The notes under the pieces: model-generated
What the model was told of the DNA's origin: nothing
Seen by the model: the letters and a program-made list of their open reading frames with translations, nothing else
Database searches by the model: none
Made by a program: the position numbers and the translations under genes
Shown here: one piece after another, positions 47,129 through 60,010 of the stretch
Numbering within the stretch: position 1 is the stretch's first letter
How the letters are laid out: every line of letters starts with the position of its first letter
NCBI GenBank assembly: GCA_019914945.1
Contig: CM034102.1
Coordinates: 10,343,501 to 10,407,500 of the forward strand
Reading direction: 5' to 3'
DNA: 64,000 bases
Source: Typha latifolia
Lineage: Eukaryota > Streptophyta > Magnoliopsida > Poales > Typhaceae

Positions 47129-50100
47129 TGTAACGCCCGCCCAGCACGGTCACGTGCACGCCCAAACAGCACGCGCGGCGCATGCGATAGGACGGGCGGG
47201 ATCCGTCACGCACAGATACTCTCTTGTACACATTAAATCATGATATCATCAAATACTACCTGCTAACATATCCATAATCACATAACCTATCACAAATTAA
47301 ATCATATTATTAATCAAATAAACTTGTTAACATATGAATATTCCAGTCCACAATAATATACATTAAACCACTACATAATCTAACAGGACCCACACAGGCC
47401 ACAACAAACTATCAAGATACAACTAAAACGACTAATATAAGAGTACACTATAATTCAACCTGTATTATACAATTCATCATCTAATACAATAGAGTACAAA
47501 TATCAAATACTGGTACAACTCAATTCCTATATAAATTATCATATATACCGTCTCGCATCTATAACTCACCTCATCATCGCTCTAAAATATCTTCTCAAGA
47601 TATCTCAAGTCGCTATCACATACCACGTATCTAAAGAGGTTAGAAAAGAAATAAAGAGAGTCATGAGCAAAATGCTCGGTGAATAGACCTTACCCCAAAT
47701 CAGTGATATCAAACAGAGAGTAAATCATGTACTGGATAATATGAATCAGAAAGAGCATCATGTCATAAATGAGTATGTGAATGTTCCTCAATAATACATA
47801 AATGAAAAATAGATAACATGTCATGTCATAACTAATAGAATATATACTCCTCGACAATGTATAAATAAATCTCCATGTCATACCATAATCATAACTCTCT
47901 CTCTCAAATATAACATATGATGCATGCCGACCATGACCATGCTATGATATCAAATGCAACCATATATAATGCATATTGATAACTCAATAATCAAGTAACC
48001 AAATGATAATAAAATCATATGCATTTCTCAACATCATAATCATCAATCATCACCGACATCTCGGTATAATATCATCATACTAGACCACTGTGCACAGTCA
48101 ACACTCGGTATCCGGTCTCAACATTATGCCAAAAGGCTCAGAGCATACTCTGTCATCTGTAAGGAGTATCTCAAATATAATCATACCCTGCCATCCGCTA
48201 AGGTATCAACATCCATCCAGACCGGGCACCCTCATAGTTGATAGAAACCTTGTGAGGATAACTCGCCACATATGCCCTAGCGAACGGCATGTGTCCGAAT
48301 GTCTGCTGCGCACACAGACTAACGACCTCGGACGTAAGGCCAACAGGATCGCGACTATGTCGAGCGATCAATCATCCACCAAGCGCGTCCTAACCCTCGC
48401 GCCTCTCGGGTATCCTCACGCTTTTTATCAACTATCTTATCAATCACATTTCATGCTTTCCTTCTAAATGACAAATCAAATGCATATATCCAGTACGATA
48501 ACAAGTCAATGCATAACAAGAATTTAGGTGGAATAAAAATCAAGAGAAAATGATGCAATGTAGTCTCCAACTGTATCGTCAACACATGCATACTCATGCT
48601 AATTTATTACATGCATACTCATACTACATATCAACTCGGTAAACAATCATAACAGTAGAATCATCTCTAATCATCTCTATATATATTACCAATGTACTTA
48701 TATCCCAAATCAGCATAATCGAATGCATGATAAAATATGCTTGACTGTAATCATCTCTAGATAAAATCATATAATCATGCTGAAGGCCAAAACATGCGTG
48801 TACATAAGATATAATATATCCTAATTTAAGAAAGGCGTCTAGGGGATAAGACTACTCACATCTTATCAGAAGACTCAACACACGTATCCCTCAGGTCCAT
48901 CAATCAACCGCCACTCGACGCTGGTGAGATCCTCGGGGTCTCAAATAAGGGGGTTCAGAGTCTGAAAATATTTAAGTAACATAAAGTTAGTTGTTTATCT
49001 GATTATAATTCGTTCAAGTAAAATATAATATTTTATTAGGTTTAATATTGATTAGATTTATAGGATAAATTTAATTGTGGCAATATTAATATGTTATTTA
49101 TATTTATTTAATAAAATCCTAATTTGATAATTATAGAAAATAAGTATATAGTAATTTATCTCCTTTTTATAAATAACCAAGACGACTATATATATGATTT
49201 AATAAAAATATAATTATAGAATAATATTATTACTACTTATTTTGTAATACTTACTCTTATTTAACTAATCCTAGATTATACATAAAATAATCATTATCCT
49301 ATTATACAAAAATAATCTGCAATTCTAGTATTCCATTTTATACAAACTATTAGACAATACTAATATACTAAAAATAGACATATATAATATAAGTTAAATA
49401 TAAATATAATACTATATATATTCACTAATAAATAATAACTAAAACTCTAAATAAATTTATAGGCAATATTTATAATTGTAATTAATAAATTATTATACTA
49501 AAATGCTTAGTAAAATTATATTAGTTATAAATTATCAAAATAATTAATTACCTAAATAGACTATGTTACTTATCATTAGGAAGTAATTATATAAAAAAAA
49601 AAATAATAGTCCTCTTCCAACACTGTCTGCTACACAACAAGAGGAGGAAGAGGGCCAAGAATGGAAAAGAAGAAGAGAGGAAGAAGAAGAGAAGGAAGGA
49701 AAGAAGAAAGAAGAAGAAGAAGAAGAGAAGGAGAAGGAAGGGAGGCTCACCTAGGCTGCGGCGGTGGCGACGGCGACAGCGGCGGCTGGCGTTGATAAGA
49801 GAAGGGAGAGAGCTCAAGAGAGAGAGAGGTGATAGAGAGAGAGAGAGGAGGGTAAGAGAGAGAGAGAAGGTGGTGCGGCGGCGACGACGGCGACAATGAG
49901 AAGCCGTCGGCGAGGAGAGAAAGATAGCGGTGCTAGGGAGAGAGAAAGAGAGGAGGGTAAGAGAGAGAATGAGGGAGTTAGAGAAAGAGACGGTGGTGGA
50001 GCGGCGACGACGGCGATGGCGGCGGTAGGCCGACGTCGGCAAGGGAAGGAGAGAAAGATCGAGAGAGAGAGAGAGATCGAGAGAGAGAGATTTAGAGGGA

Positions 50101-50553
50101 GAAAGAGAGGGGCGGTGAGGGTGGTGCTGCGGCGGCGACGGCAGCGGTAGACCGGCGTCGGCAAGAAAATATATGAGAAAAGAGAGAGAGAGAGGGAGAG
50201 AGAGAGAATATGTGAGAGAAAGAGAGGGAGATATATAAAGAGAGAGAGAGAGAGGACGGTAGAGGAGGTGGAAGGGCGGCGGCTGCGGCGGCGGCGAGTT
50301 CCGCCGCAGCTAGCTGGTCCGGCCCGGTTGGCCGGGCCGGCGGTTGTGGGCGCACGTGGCGGCCCAACACGTGCCCACGTTGCATGGCACGAGCTCGTGC
50401 CATGCAACACCAATATATTCTTTTATTTATTTTTTTATTTCTTTCTTTTTATCTCTTTTTTTTTAATTTATACATTATTATTATTTATTATATTAATTAA
50501 TATTATTATTATTATTTATTATTATTATTATTATTATTATTTTGGTTATTACA
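47129..50553. mobile_element. Family A LTR, copy A3 (solo LTR with perfect target duplication)
   Basis: Begins TGTAACGCCCGCC and ends GGTTATTACA, flanked by exact TTATG copies (47124-47128 and 50554-50558). At 3,425 bp it is the longest member. The first 1.8 kb aligns by eye with A1 and A2 nearly throughout. The right third has GA tracts, CGG-rich blocks and an (ATT)n run at about 50501-50541. The open frames at 49544-50564 are antisense readings of GA and CGG repeats and are not proteins. Confidence 0.82.
50379..50408. repeat. Perfect 30-bp palindrome in LTR A3
   Basis: GTTGCATGGCACGAG is followed with no spacer by its exact reverse complement. The same place in A1 and A2 (GCATGGCACG..., GTCGTGCC) has the two arms diverged and separated, so the perfect form is specific to A3. 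Confidence 0.9.
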
Positions 50554-50592
50554 TTATGTATTAAAGTCTAGAGTATAAGAGGATTTTGTGCA

Positions 50593-50735
50593 ATAAGTCA
50601 AGGTGAATAGTGTTTTCCTTTTTGCAGGAGGGGTGCTGCCGTCATAAGGTCTTATGACAAAAGAAGTTGGTCTAGAGTTGGTACCATCAAATATGATGGA
50701 AAAAGCAATAGCTGCATTTTGGTCCATATCACACG
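50593..50735. repeat. Right copy of the duplication flanking LTR A3
   Basis: Partner of 46979-47117. The order in the pre-insertion site would be two copies separated by about 46 bp, with A3 landing in the gap. Confidence 0.7.
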
Positions 50736-50753
50736 GTTAAGTGTTAGTATCCC

Positions 50754-53700
50754 ATGTATATTATTTGAGTTATCTTTCCTAATTCTCAACTCATCTATAT
50801 TTTAAGCTCAAACTTTGTCTTGTGTCTGTCTCAATTATTAAATGAGCGAATTAATCTCAAACAAAATTACGATCTGAATAAGGGGTTTTCATGAACAACG
50901 AGCTACATTAACAACCCTACTATCATCTTTCTTGGAACTATGGTTGCATGCCTATTTTCCTCAAATCCTTTTGGACTAGGCCTTTTTCATTGAGAAATAA
51001 ACTCATGCTAAGCCCCGCCATGTTTACAATATGAGATCCTTTCTACCCAAAAGATGCAAGAAGCTATTTTGCCAGTCTCCCTCTTGTTTCAAGCCTATTC
51101 ATCCAAAAATGTTGGAGATTTTGGCACAGGTGAGTCATCATCCCTACTGGAGAAGGGGTGAGTCATCATCCTTGAAGAACTCTAGACTTGAGGAGTTGAG
51201 AAGCAAGAGCCTTTATATAGGAAATATATATATATTTTTAAGGTGAATATATCATTCATATGTTATTTGTTGGGTTGATTTTTAGTATGAGTATATATAT
51301 AACGTCGTGATGATTTTGAGATTGTTTGACAACATTTTTTTTTGGCTATTCATGTATTTATTATATTGAGTGTAAATACACAAGTTTTGTCATGCCATGC
51401 AATTCTTTATATATTATCATTTTATTAAGGTCGTGGCGAAAGCTTCTATAGCTATTACTTAGTAGCGCAATAGGCCTCTCTTATTTCTTTTCTGTTGTAG
51501 TTTTATTTTGGGACATGTTTTCCCCTTGTTTTAGCTAATTTTGGCATGTACTACATTCAGGTTGCTCGTTATTATACTATTGATGAACTTATTGTGACTT
51601 GCAGGCTTTAACTACTATTTTGATCTTTTTCGATGACGATATATATATTGCTAACTTTTCCAACTTACATGTGGTCTTAAATGAGGCAATCTCACGTGAG
51701 GGGCATATGGTAGGTTAGGAGTGTTTCAAGATGTGTGAGGGCCAGTATTAAGGAGGTCGAGCAAAGGGGGAAGAGCACGAGAAATCATCTATAAAAGTTC
51801 ATGAACCTGCATTTTGGTTTCCATTATAGAGTAATTACACAACTAGATTTGTTCGACTTGAAGAACGGATGAACAACTGCCAACAAGATATAGATGACAA
51901 CCATATTGATAATTTAGACAGCTGGATGGATAGTTCAATAAGTAGATTTGAGTAATTTTTCTCTACTTTCCATCGTCATTTTCCACCTCCGATAGTGTGT
52001 TTTGGATGTTTAGTCTCTCTTATCAATCTATGACACAAAGGAAAAGCAGGATTTAGTATCTCTAGCTAGCACTTAGGAAGAGTACTTTGCATATTGTCAC
52101 GACTTGATATATTTGGTTACTCTTGCTTATGTTACATGGCATTGTAATGATATGCTTTGTTTATTTATTTATTTATTTATTTTGACTTCTGCTTGGTCAA
52201 GTTTGGTAATTACTTGCATAATCTTTGAAAACCCTAATTCTAAGCTTTTGTTAAGAACATATTGTAAATATTCACTTAGCATAATTATTTTCATGCGCAA
52301 GATTTAATAATTTGCTAAAATTCTAAATATGGAAATTGATTTGGATTTGATTTAAAAATTATGAATCAAATTGATTTCATAGTGCATGTGCTTTCCAAAG
52401 GGGATTCTAGTGGTTTAATATTTGCAAGATTAATCGTTTCAAATTCTAAAATGATATTATGTGTTTTAACCTTAGGAAGTCTTATAAACTCTAGGGAATT
52501 ATTTAGAATTTCTGTTTTGCCGCAAATTATTAAGGGAAAGATTATAAATGCAATTATTTTATAATGATAAATTTGTGGACAAAATCACATGTACTAGAGT
52601 TGTATAATTTATATATGGTCACTCAACCTATGGATTGTAAGATTGGGTAAAGAAATCAAATCAAAGCATGTAGCATTCAATTCCAGTAAGTCAGTTTTAG
52701 AACCCTATTTGGATGAGATTGAGGGTGTCTGGATGCTAGAATGGGAACACTTAAGGGTTGTTTGATTGGGAGCTTTTCTAGATGCAGTATTTAATATAAA
52801 AATTATTGTTTAGTTTGGTGTGCCAAATTTAGAAATAATAGTTTAAAAAATTAGTTAGACTTAAATGAAATCTTTTGATACACTCGATCAAATTGATGTC
52901 AAAAGACTGCATCTAGACATTACAATCCGACTCATCTTTCTCATCTCTATTCGATCCCAACCCAACCCTAACCCATCTCTCTCATCTCCTCTCATTTTGA
53001 CCCCAACCCAACCCCAACCCATATCTCCTCTCCTCTTATTTCCATCATCAACCTTAACTCATCTTTCCTCTCATCTCTTTTATTCTCCTCTAATTAAACA
53101 CTTAGTTTACTAAATATATCATTATGAAATATAACTAACAAAATATGTGTTTAACAAATGCAGTGTTATGAAATATAATTAATCAAATAAGTCATTTGTT
53201 TATCTAGATACAATGTCTAAAGAAACACGTATCTTTTAATACATATATATGTTTAAATACAAGAAACTAAACAATCTTTAAAGGTAACTTAAGTAGTGTT
53301 TAGAAAATACTTAAAGAGGCTTGTATGACATGCTTAAGACAACAATGGAAAATTCTAAATTTAATTTAAACTTAGAGATTCCTTTAGTGGTTTATCCTAA
53401 TATGAATACATATGTTCTTCACTTCTATTTAAGTGATCAAAGGCTTCAATGAAGTTAACCGGGAACTAAAGGAACTTTATTATCAACTTAGCAACTTTAG
53501 TTCCCTCACGAGCATACTTTCTATTAAAGTGTGAGGATAGCTTTTTTATACATCCGAGTGCTTGACTTTCAAATTGAGGATGATACAAAAGCATGAGAGG
53601 CTAAACCGTTTGTCTACTACCATCATCAATGATACTTGTGATCAAAGTTGTTCCAACTTTTGGGTGCTTATCAAACAGAGACATTCTACTTCTCAAGAAT

Positions 53701-53829
53701 AGTTAACTATGCGGTTCATGTTCAAGAGGTTTCATAAACATTCAGGTATTGAAGTGTGGGAAGTATAAATAAATTTTGTTTCTATTGCTTAGTAAAATAG
53801 ATCAATTGACTTTAAGTATATCTATAATT
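50754..53829. other. Unassigned intergenic DNA
   Basis: No gene recognised. 51830-51955 reads on the plus strand as TRFVRLEERMNNCQQDIDD and a following acidic stretch with a stop, possibly a coiled-coil piece of a TE protein. 52960-53020 is rich in CCCAACC words. Open frames at 52104-52564 have no domains. Confidence 0.45.
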
Positions 53830-54150
53830 TTTGCTCAACACGAGAGATGTTTCTTATGTTAAAAAAATGTGTTATGATATTTGTCGTGCTTTTATTTTTT
53901 TTTATTTGTTCTTGACTTTTCGGCTCCTACTCTTACTTGATTTGTTGCTAATTGACTTAAGTTCGGTTTTCATAGTTTGAGTAGTATTTAGATTTATTAT
54001 TTTTACTCATACTTAGTTTACAAAATTTGATTCTTAATCGGGCTAGTTAGACATAGTAGGATTCAATCTTTCTAAACCAATATGGTTTTTTTTTTTTTAC
54101 TTTCCATATCTCTAAATCTAGTTAAGCTAAAAATCTTATCTCCTCCAAAA
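53830..54150 (+). repeat. Copia-LTR-like segment related to 10660-10985
   Basis: Shares with that segment TGTTAAAAAAATRTG, a CGTGCTTTTATTT-like zone, AAATTTGATTCTTAATC, and a TTTACTTTCCATAT tail. No termini found. Confidence 0.4.
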
Positions 54151-54307
54151 TTTTAAGAAATACAAAATTTATATATCTAAAGGTGGGCCTGTGACCCCCT
54201 AATAATGCATAGCTCCACTTAGCTTGGATGATCCATAACCCTAACTTAACACTTGGAAAGGATTTGTCCGGGGACATTCAGTAAACTAAAAGCTGAATTT
54301 GATATTG

Positions 54308-54349
54308 CACACACACACACATACTATATATATATATATATATATATAT
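54308..54349. repeat. (CA)n and (TA)n microsatellites
   Basis: (CA)7 at 54308-54321 and (TA)12 at 54326-54349. Confidence 0.9.
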
Positions 54350-54911
54350 CGATGTAGTTTTCTTAAAAATATAAAACCAAATGACTTTTTAATTGTTAAA
54401 AAAATATATATTATATAAGTGGTATGTATGAGAAAAAAAAGAAAGCCATGCCTTTTCCTTTTAGTTTGTAAATGGCTAAAATTTCTTTTAGTCGATCTGT
54501 AAATGATTGTTTTAAGTGGTATGAATTTTAGTGTGTATCGTATATATAAATTATGCGTACTCTATTATGATAAAATGTATATTGATTATAAAAAATATAT
54601 GCACTTAATTTTATATGCTAAATTGAAAAACGTAACATAATTAAATTGCAAAAACTCCAGTCATATACACATACCATTAGAATCTAATATAAGAAACACC
54701 GTTTTCTAACAACTTTAAGCCTTTAAAGTAGTTTATGAGTTGGCATAGCATTTAAACAAAAATCTTGAGTTTAAATCCTACTAGACTAATATGTTATTTA
54801 AAATATAATATTTCCACCTTTTAAAGTCAAGTCTAGCTTTTGAGCCCATCAAAATATTTTGAGCTCAGAAGAGAGAAGGGGCTAAGGCACATACATTCTA
54901 TTACTCTCTAG

Positions 54912-57690
54912 CTAGTGATCTCCTTCGATCTTGAAGAATGATATGAGAGGGTCATAGACTATTCACATAGCATTGACGGCCATGACGAAGTCTGCATGGG
55001 CATAGTAATCCACGTACTGAGTCGTAAGCTTGTCAGCATCATGGAACTTGAGGGTATCAAGAAGATGTTCAACATCCTTGACATCTGAAAGATAATCTCG
55101 ACCTCCATAGCTTAGAAACAAGGGGAAGTCGTTAGGGATGGCAGAAATGTTGTAAGCTGGTGGAGTCTTTTGCCCGTATTGTGGTGCCTCTTTTGATCAC
55201 TGCTCATTGAATAAAATATTATTGTACGTATAAGGATGGCTCATACTGTTCGAACACTATATTGTATGTTATAGTACTGCTATCCAATATATAGTTGTAT
55301 ATATTTATTAATATTAATGTGTTGGGGACAATTTTAAATAATAATAGTATGTGAAGATTGAGATATGATATTATAATATCATGATAAGATATATATATAT
55401 ATATATATTTAAAAGAATATATATAGATATTTTTCACAGTTTAAGAGGTATATATGAGTAATGAGACAATTCAGAGAGTATATAAAAAAATAATGATAGT
55501 TAGTGATCCAAGTGGAATTGTCTCTAATTTTAATTAGCCAAGTATATGTGTGGTATGTAACCTTGGTACATCTTGAAGTATATATTAATGTAAAGGGAAA
55601 AAATTAGGCTCTTGTAGTTATGCAAAACTTTAAAGTAACTTTTATTTGTGTCAATTGATTGCTTGATATTTCTAATCGATGACTAAGTTTTTCCACCTAA
55701 ACTAGCAATGATGGTAATTGTTTTATTAAAACCGTTAATATTTGACCAAGTTGCTCTTTTTATTTGAAAATTTAATAGTGTTGAAAGTGTAAAAGTGAGA
55801 AAGATTGAAATGAAAAAAGAGAGCATAAAATAACAATTTTTACAAAAAGAAAATAATTTTCTAAGTAGGCATTGTAAATTATTTTATATTAAAATTAATT
55901 AGTATATGTCAGGCAATTGTAGAGTTTTTGATTAAATTGCTACTACAACATAAATTATTTTCCAAACTATATCATTATTTAAATTATTTTTTAAACTAGT
56001 ACAATAGTGAAATCACTATCTCACACAGTGATTTTTATTGGATTAATTAATTTGTTAGGAAAATTATTGTCTTAGATAATGAACTTTTTTCACCATTATT
56101 TCTATATAAACTCTTTCAGAGAAAGCAATTTACATATAAATCACTTTCAAGGAAAGTGATTTATAAACTATTATATAACAAATTTAAAATTAAAATTTGG
56201 AGAAGTTATGATCTTTATTTTGGATTCTAAGCATAGTTGGTTGAGGTGAATAAATTATGTCATTCTATCTTATAGATATTTTCCATATCTTCACAGTTAC
56301 ATATTTTATGACCAAAATGGATAACTCAACATAAGGTTACGATAATCTAAAATTTTTCTTTATATTTTAGTCTATTGAAGAACTGATTAATTTACTAAGA
56401 ATTGTTATATAAGAGAGCGCTTTCACTGTTGTACTAGTTTCAAAAATAGTTTGAATAGTATTATATTTTGAAAAATAAATTTTACTATAGGAACACTTTA
56501 GTGAAAAACTCATTAGTGAAAAACCTAATGATTATAGCTTAATAAATGTGCCGGAAAGAAAGTATAATGATACAAAAACAAAGTTTAGAGAATAAAATAA
56601 TTTTTATACAAAATACAGAGGAGCAAAATATATTTAACTCATGAAAAATCTACGAGTAGCAATTTGATTTGATGTGGATAACAAAAGGGTTAAATCTAAG
56701 TTCAAAATAAAGGAGTTGTAAATTAAAATAGGCCAAACCATAATTGGTAAAATATAATAATTTATCCATCTTTTAATTTTAATTTTAATTTTAATTTTCT
56801 GATTACAACCAAACTTACCATCATAAGCCCATGTTGCAGTAGTACTGGTATCTTATTTCCTCCCGAGGACCCATCTGGTTGACGACCTGTGGGAATTCTT
56901 TGTATGCTTAAAATATAACCATCTTTAGTTGTTACCTGCATCATATATTTGTATTTAATTATATGATCACAAATTGCTATAATCACACCTCTTGAACTGT
57001 TGCCAGTTTCACAAACCTTTTTTTTTTTTTTTGTTCTGAAACTTTTACTCTCTCAACTATCTGGCTGATATCTCTCTAAATCACTGATGGGACTAATAAA
57101 AAAAATATCAAATAATCATCTTACACTCAACATTTTTTATTATTTTTAAAGTAAGAGTAAAATAATACTCTCCAATACGATTAACATTATTCACGTGATA
57201 TTTTCTAATAGGAAAAAAAAATTAAAAGAACAACTAATAAGAGAGACATTTCAAAGATTCTACGTAGCTAAAGGAGGTAATTAAATATGTCCAAAAAATA
57301 AATGAGGGAATGTACGTATATGATGCAACAGTTCAAAGGGTCTAGGTATAATTATTCCTAATTAGTTAGTTCAAGGATTATGAGTTGAAATAAAAGAAGA
57401 ACAAAACCACTGTAGCTAGTAGTCACATTTCTAGTGTTTCTTTGGTTAATGTTGTATGGAAATGAATGTGATAAAGTGGGATAATTAATTACAGTGTGTT
57501 CTTCGCATTGGTAGCCATAGATCTCCACCCTGGAATTGGATGTACCATTGGCAATGGCAGTTGTTGCCGGAGATGGTAAGCTTGGCAAATGCACAGTGAA
57601 CTTACGAATCCCTCCACCGAGAGAGGCATCAGTTGCTAATCCAAAGAAGAGAAGCCAGACAAACGTGAGCCAGAAACTTATTCTTGCCAT
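54912..57690 (-). pseudogene. Triacylglycerol/acid lipase-like gene, core lost and C-terminus interrupted
   Basis: Exon 1 (57690-57493) encodes 66 residues: a signal peptide (ISFWLTFVWLLFFGLATDAS) and YGYQCEEHT. Exon 2 (56935-56819), joined in phase 0 by GT/AG, gives VTTKDGYILSIQRIP and IPVLLQHGLMM, the N-terminal lid and oxyanion HG region of the plant acid lipase (AB-hydrolase associated) family. At 55191-54912 the C-terminal exon reads PPAYNISAIPNDFPLFLSYG, then GRDYLSDVKDV and YAHADFVMAVNAM, carrying the catalytic Asp and His motifs (GxxD, AHxDF). A TGA at 54963-54965 cuts it, after which IVYDPLISFF continues to a TAG at 54912. Between 55200 and 56818 no exon with the nucleophile motif (GHSxG) was found. 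The family normally has about 400 residues; under half is present. The encoded enzyme would have hydrolysed lipid esters after secretion or vacuolar sorting. Confidence 0.82.
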
Positions 57691-58440
57691 TGTTTAGAAT
57701 TCCTCTATATATGATCACTGCGTAACTCTTCCTCTCTTTCTATCTTTATAGTTGGAGAGGATGGAAGGTTCAATGAGTCGCCTGTACGTGAAATCATAAA
57801 ATAGATAGGCTTAATATGTGTGAACCCTGCAGACACCGTGCCGTACGTGAGTGGGTATGTATATATTGAGAATATATAGACCATATATAAGATCATATAT
57901 GCACTCTAGCTAGCTCGTCACTAAAGAGCCAAAAAGTTTCAGGATATTGCATGCTAGAAGAATATATATGAAAGTAGATCGATGTAGATTCTTTCACACT
58001 GACAGAGAAAGACTCAGTCACGATGGAGATGACAATGAAGAAGATAGAGGATGCTTTACTCCAGGTTCCAATCCTAACCAAGCCACGCCAAGCCAGAAAT
58101 GTTAGAATATTATAAACTAATAAGTATTCTATTGGAGAATTTGGTTGTTTATTTGAGAGCAACGTAAACAACAACTTAAACGAAGAGTCAACTTAAGAAC
58201 TTGAGATACGTTGAGGTGACTACCATTTTGTAGTCAGTGTACATCATATATAATTTGGATGATCAGCAACGACATTGTTATTGTATAATAAGCAATAAGT
58301 TCACGCATGGCATAAACAATAATTAACTCGTTGACGACTAGTACGACTCTTCCATAGCTAGCTACCACAAAATTAAACCTGTATATTAGTAAACTATAAT
58401 TCAAGTATATAAACATTCTCAACTAAAATCACTAGGTAAC
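57691..58440. other. Upstream region of the lipase pseudogene
   Basis: AT-rich with no second gene. Open frames at 57705-58422 on the minus strand have no known domains. The former lipase promoter should lie here, but no definite element was identified. Confidence 0.4.
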
Positions 58441-58860
58441 AAGTAATATAAGACCACTACTCCACAACTACACTACCTGGTCCATATAGGCCATGATAAA
58501 CCATCAAAATTATAACAGATGTAAATACAAATATATACAAACAAGTTATGCACAATGCCTCTTGCTATACAAACTACAATATGATCTATTACAATACAAA
58601 AATACGAATACTATTATAACCCTATTTTCACATACAATTGTTAACTCATAACTCATAGCTCACCTTATCTCTGATATAACAATGCCCCACCACATCTCGA
58701 TTTACTATCAAGTTCCACATATATCTAATGGATTACAAAAAAAATAAGGCTCATAAGCTGAGAGACCTATTTAATAGACTTTATCCAAAATCAGGGATCT
58801 CAAGCAAGAAGTAAGATTATGTACTTTATAACTACAATTATTTTGTCATGGTAAATATGT
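58441..58860. mobile_element. Diverged internal fragment of family A LTR (A4)
   Basis: ACCACTAC, GGCCATGATAAACCATCAA, CTAATGGATTA(C)AAAAAAAATAA, GACTTTATCCAAAATCAGGGAT, and AAGTAAGATTATGTACT parallel A1 2695-3030 in order, with many substitutions. It has neither LTR end, so it is an old fragment. Confidence 0.5.
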
Positions 58861-59439
58861 GGATAAAATGTATTAGAGTTGTACAAATTAAATTCAAGTG
58901 TCTAGATATGTCACATAACTAACGAAAGATCAGGAAATCAAATTACAACGAAAAGAAAAACAAATTTAGTATGGTTGTTTCAGAATCCCATCCAGAAAGG
59001 ACTAAGAGAGTCCAGACATCAGACATGATCACTTAAGGTAATACAAGTGGTATCCGGAGGCATGCGGAAACTGAAAAAAAAATATCAAAAACTATTTCAG
59101 ACTTGAAATTTTCTCTTGAGATTCTCCAAATATGAATTGCAGAGGTTCCTCACTCTTATATAAGAGATCCAGAGGCAGATCAAAGACATCTATCCATCCA
59201 TCCATCCATCTAAAGATCTCTTAAAGTATTTCTCTTCTTCTATATATAAAGGAGTTAAATCGGGTCATCATCGACCTGGAGCCAATGTTGAAAGAATCAA
59301 TGAAGGAGATGCAAACCTCTCTTAAAGATTAGAATTTCTATATTTAGAGTTTTTTTAGATTAGGAATCTATATTTTGAGGAAACGTATAATTCCTAGTTT
59401 AACTACCAAATTCTACATTCAAATACGAAATTCTGATTG
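58861..59439. other. Unassigned DNA with short (ATCC)n
   Basis: (ATCC)4-5 at 59192-59210. No gene recognised. Confidence 0.5.
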
Positions 59440-60010
59440 TAATTAATACATTAAGAGACTAATTAGAGATAGTTTGTATAATATAACATATTTCATTAAA
59501 CTCAATTCTTAATATAGTAACCAATAACATATTTCATACATATTAACTAGTTTCAATAGTTTGTATCTTCAGATTTTGTATATATTAATGTCGAGTTCCC
59601 ATAGTAAATAACTATGGATCTTAATATACTAACTAGATTCTAGAGATAATTACTTTAAATATAGTCTGTTATAGATAATACAAGAAATTTCATTGAATAC
59701 CTATGAATTCCATAATTAATAACTATAGAGTTTATAGTTACTAACTATGTCTTTCATAATAAATAACTATAGATTTCATAGTTACTACCTATAGATTCCT
59801 ATGATTAACTAGAGATTCTAGAGCGATAATAACTCCAAACACAATCTGTAATAGATAGTATAACTGATTTTCGTTGACCTCAAATCTATATATAGTGACC
59901 AATAACAGATTCTTATAGTTAATACATATGGATTTTATAATTAATTACTATAAAGTCCATAGTTACTAACTACAAATTTCATAATTAATAACTATGAATC
60001 AACTTATTTC
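59440..60010. repeat. Three diverged ~180-bp tandem units with inner ~24-bp repeats
   Basis: Phrases of the type ACTAATTAGAGATA or ACTAGATTCTAGAGATAAT start at about 59450, 59630 and 59812, each followed by a TATAGTCTGT(T/A)ATAGAT-like phrase, a TTTCATT(A/G)A phrase and a CCAATAACA or CCATAATTAATAAC phrase. Between 59700 and 59810, and after 59930, units of the type AACTATAGATTTCATAGTTACT repeat at about 24 bp. Unit length is close to one nucleosome repeat, as in many plant satellites, but the array is short. Confidence 0.6.

Noticed and set aside
48090..48467. 125-codon plus-strand open frame
   Set aside because: Lies wholly in the LTR A3 body; the corresponding parts of A1 and A2 are not open.
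49587..50413. Minus-strand open frames of 151-199 codons rich in Ser, Leu and Arg
   Set aside because: GA/CGG low-complexity sequence inside LTR A3; equivalent frames appear in A1 and A2 with no shared protein sequence.
52960..53020. CCCAACCC/CCCTAACCC-rich patch, considered as interstitial telomere repeat
   Set aside because: Units are irregular and only one resembles CCCTAA; simple C/A-rich low complexity is enough.
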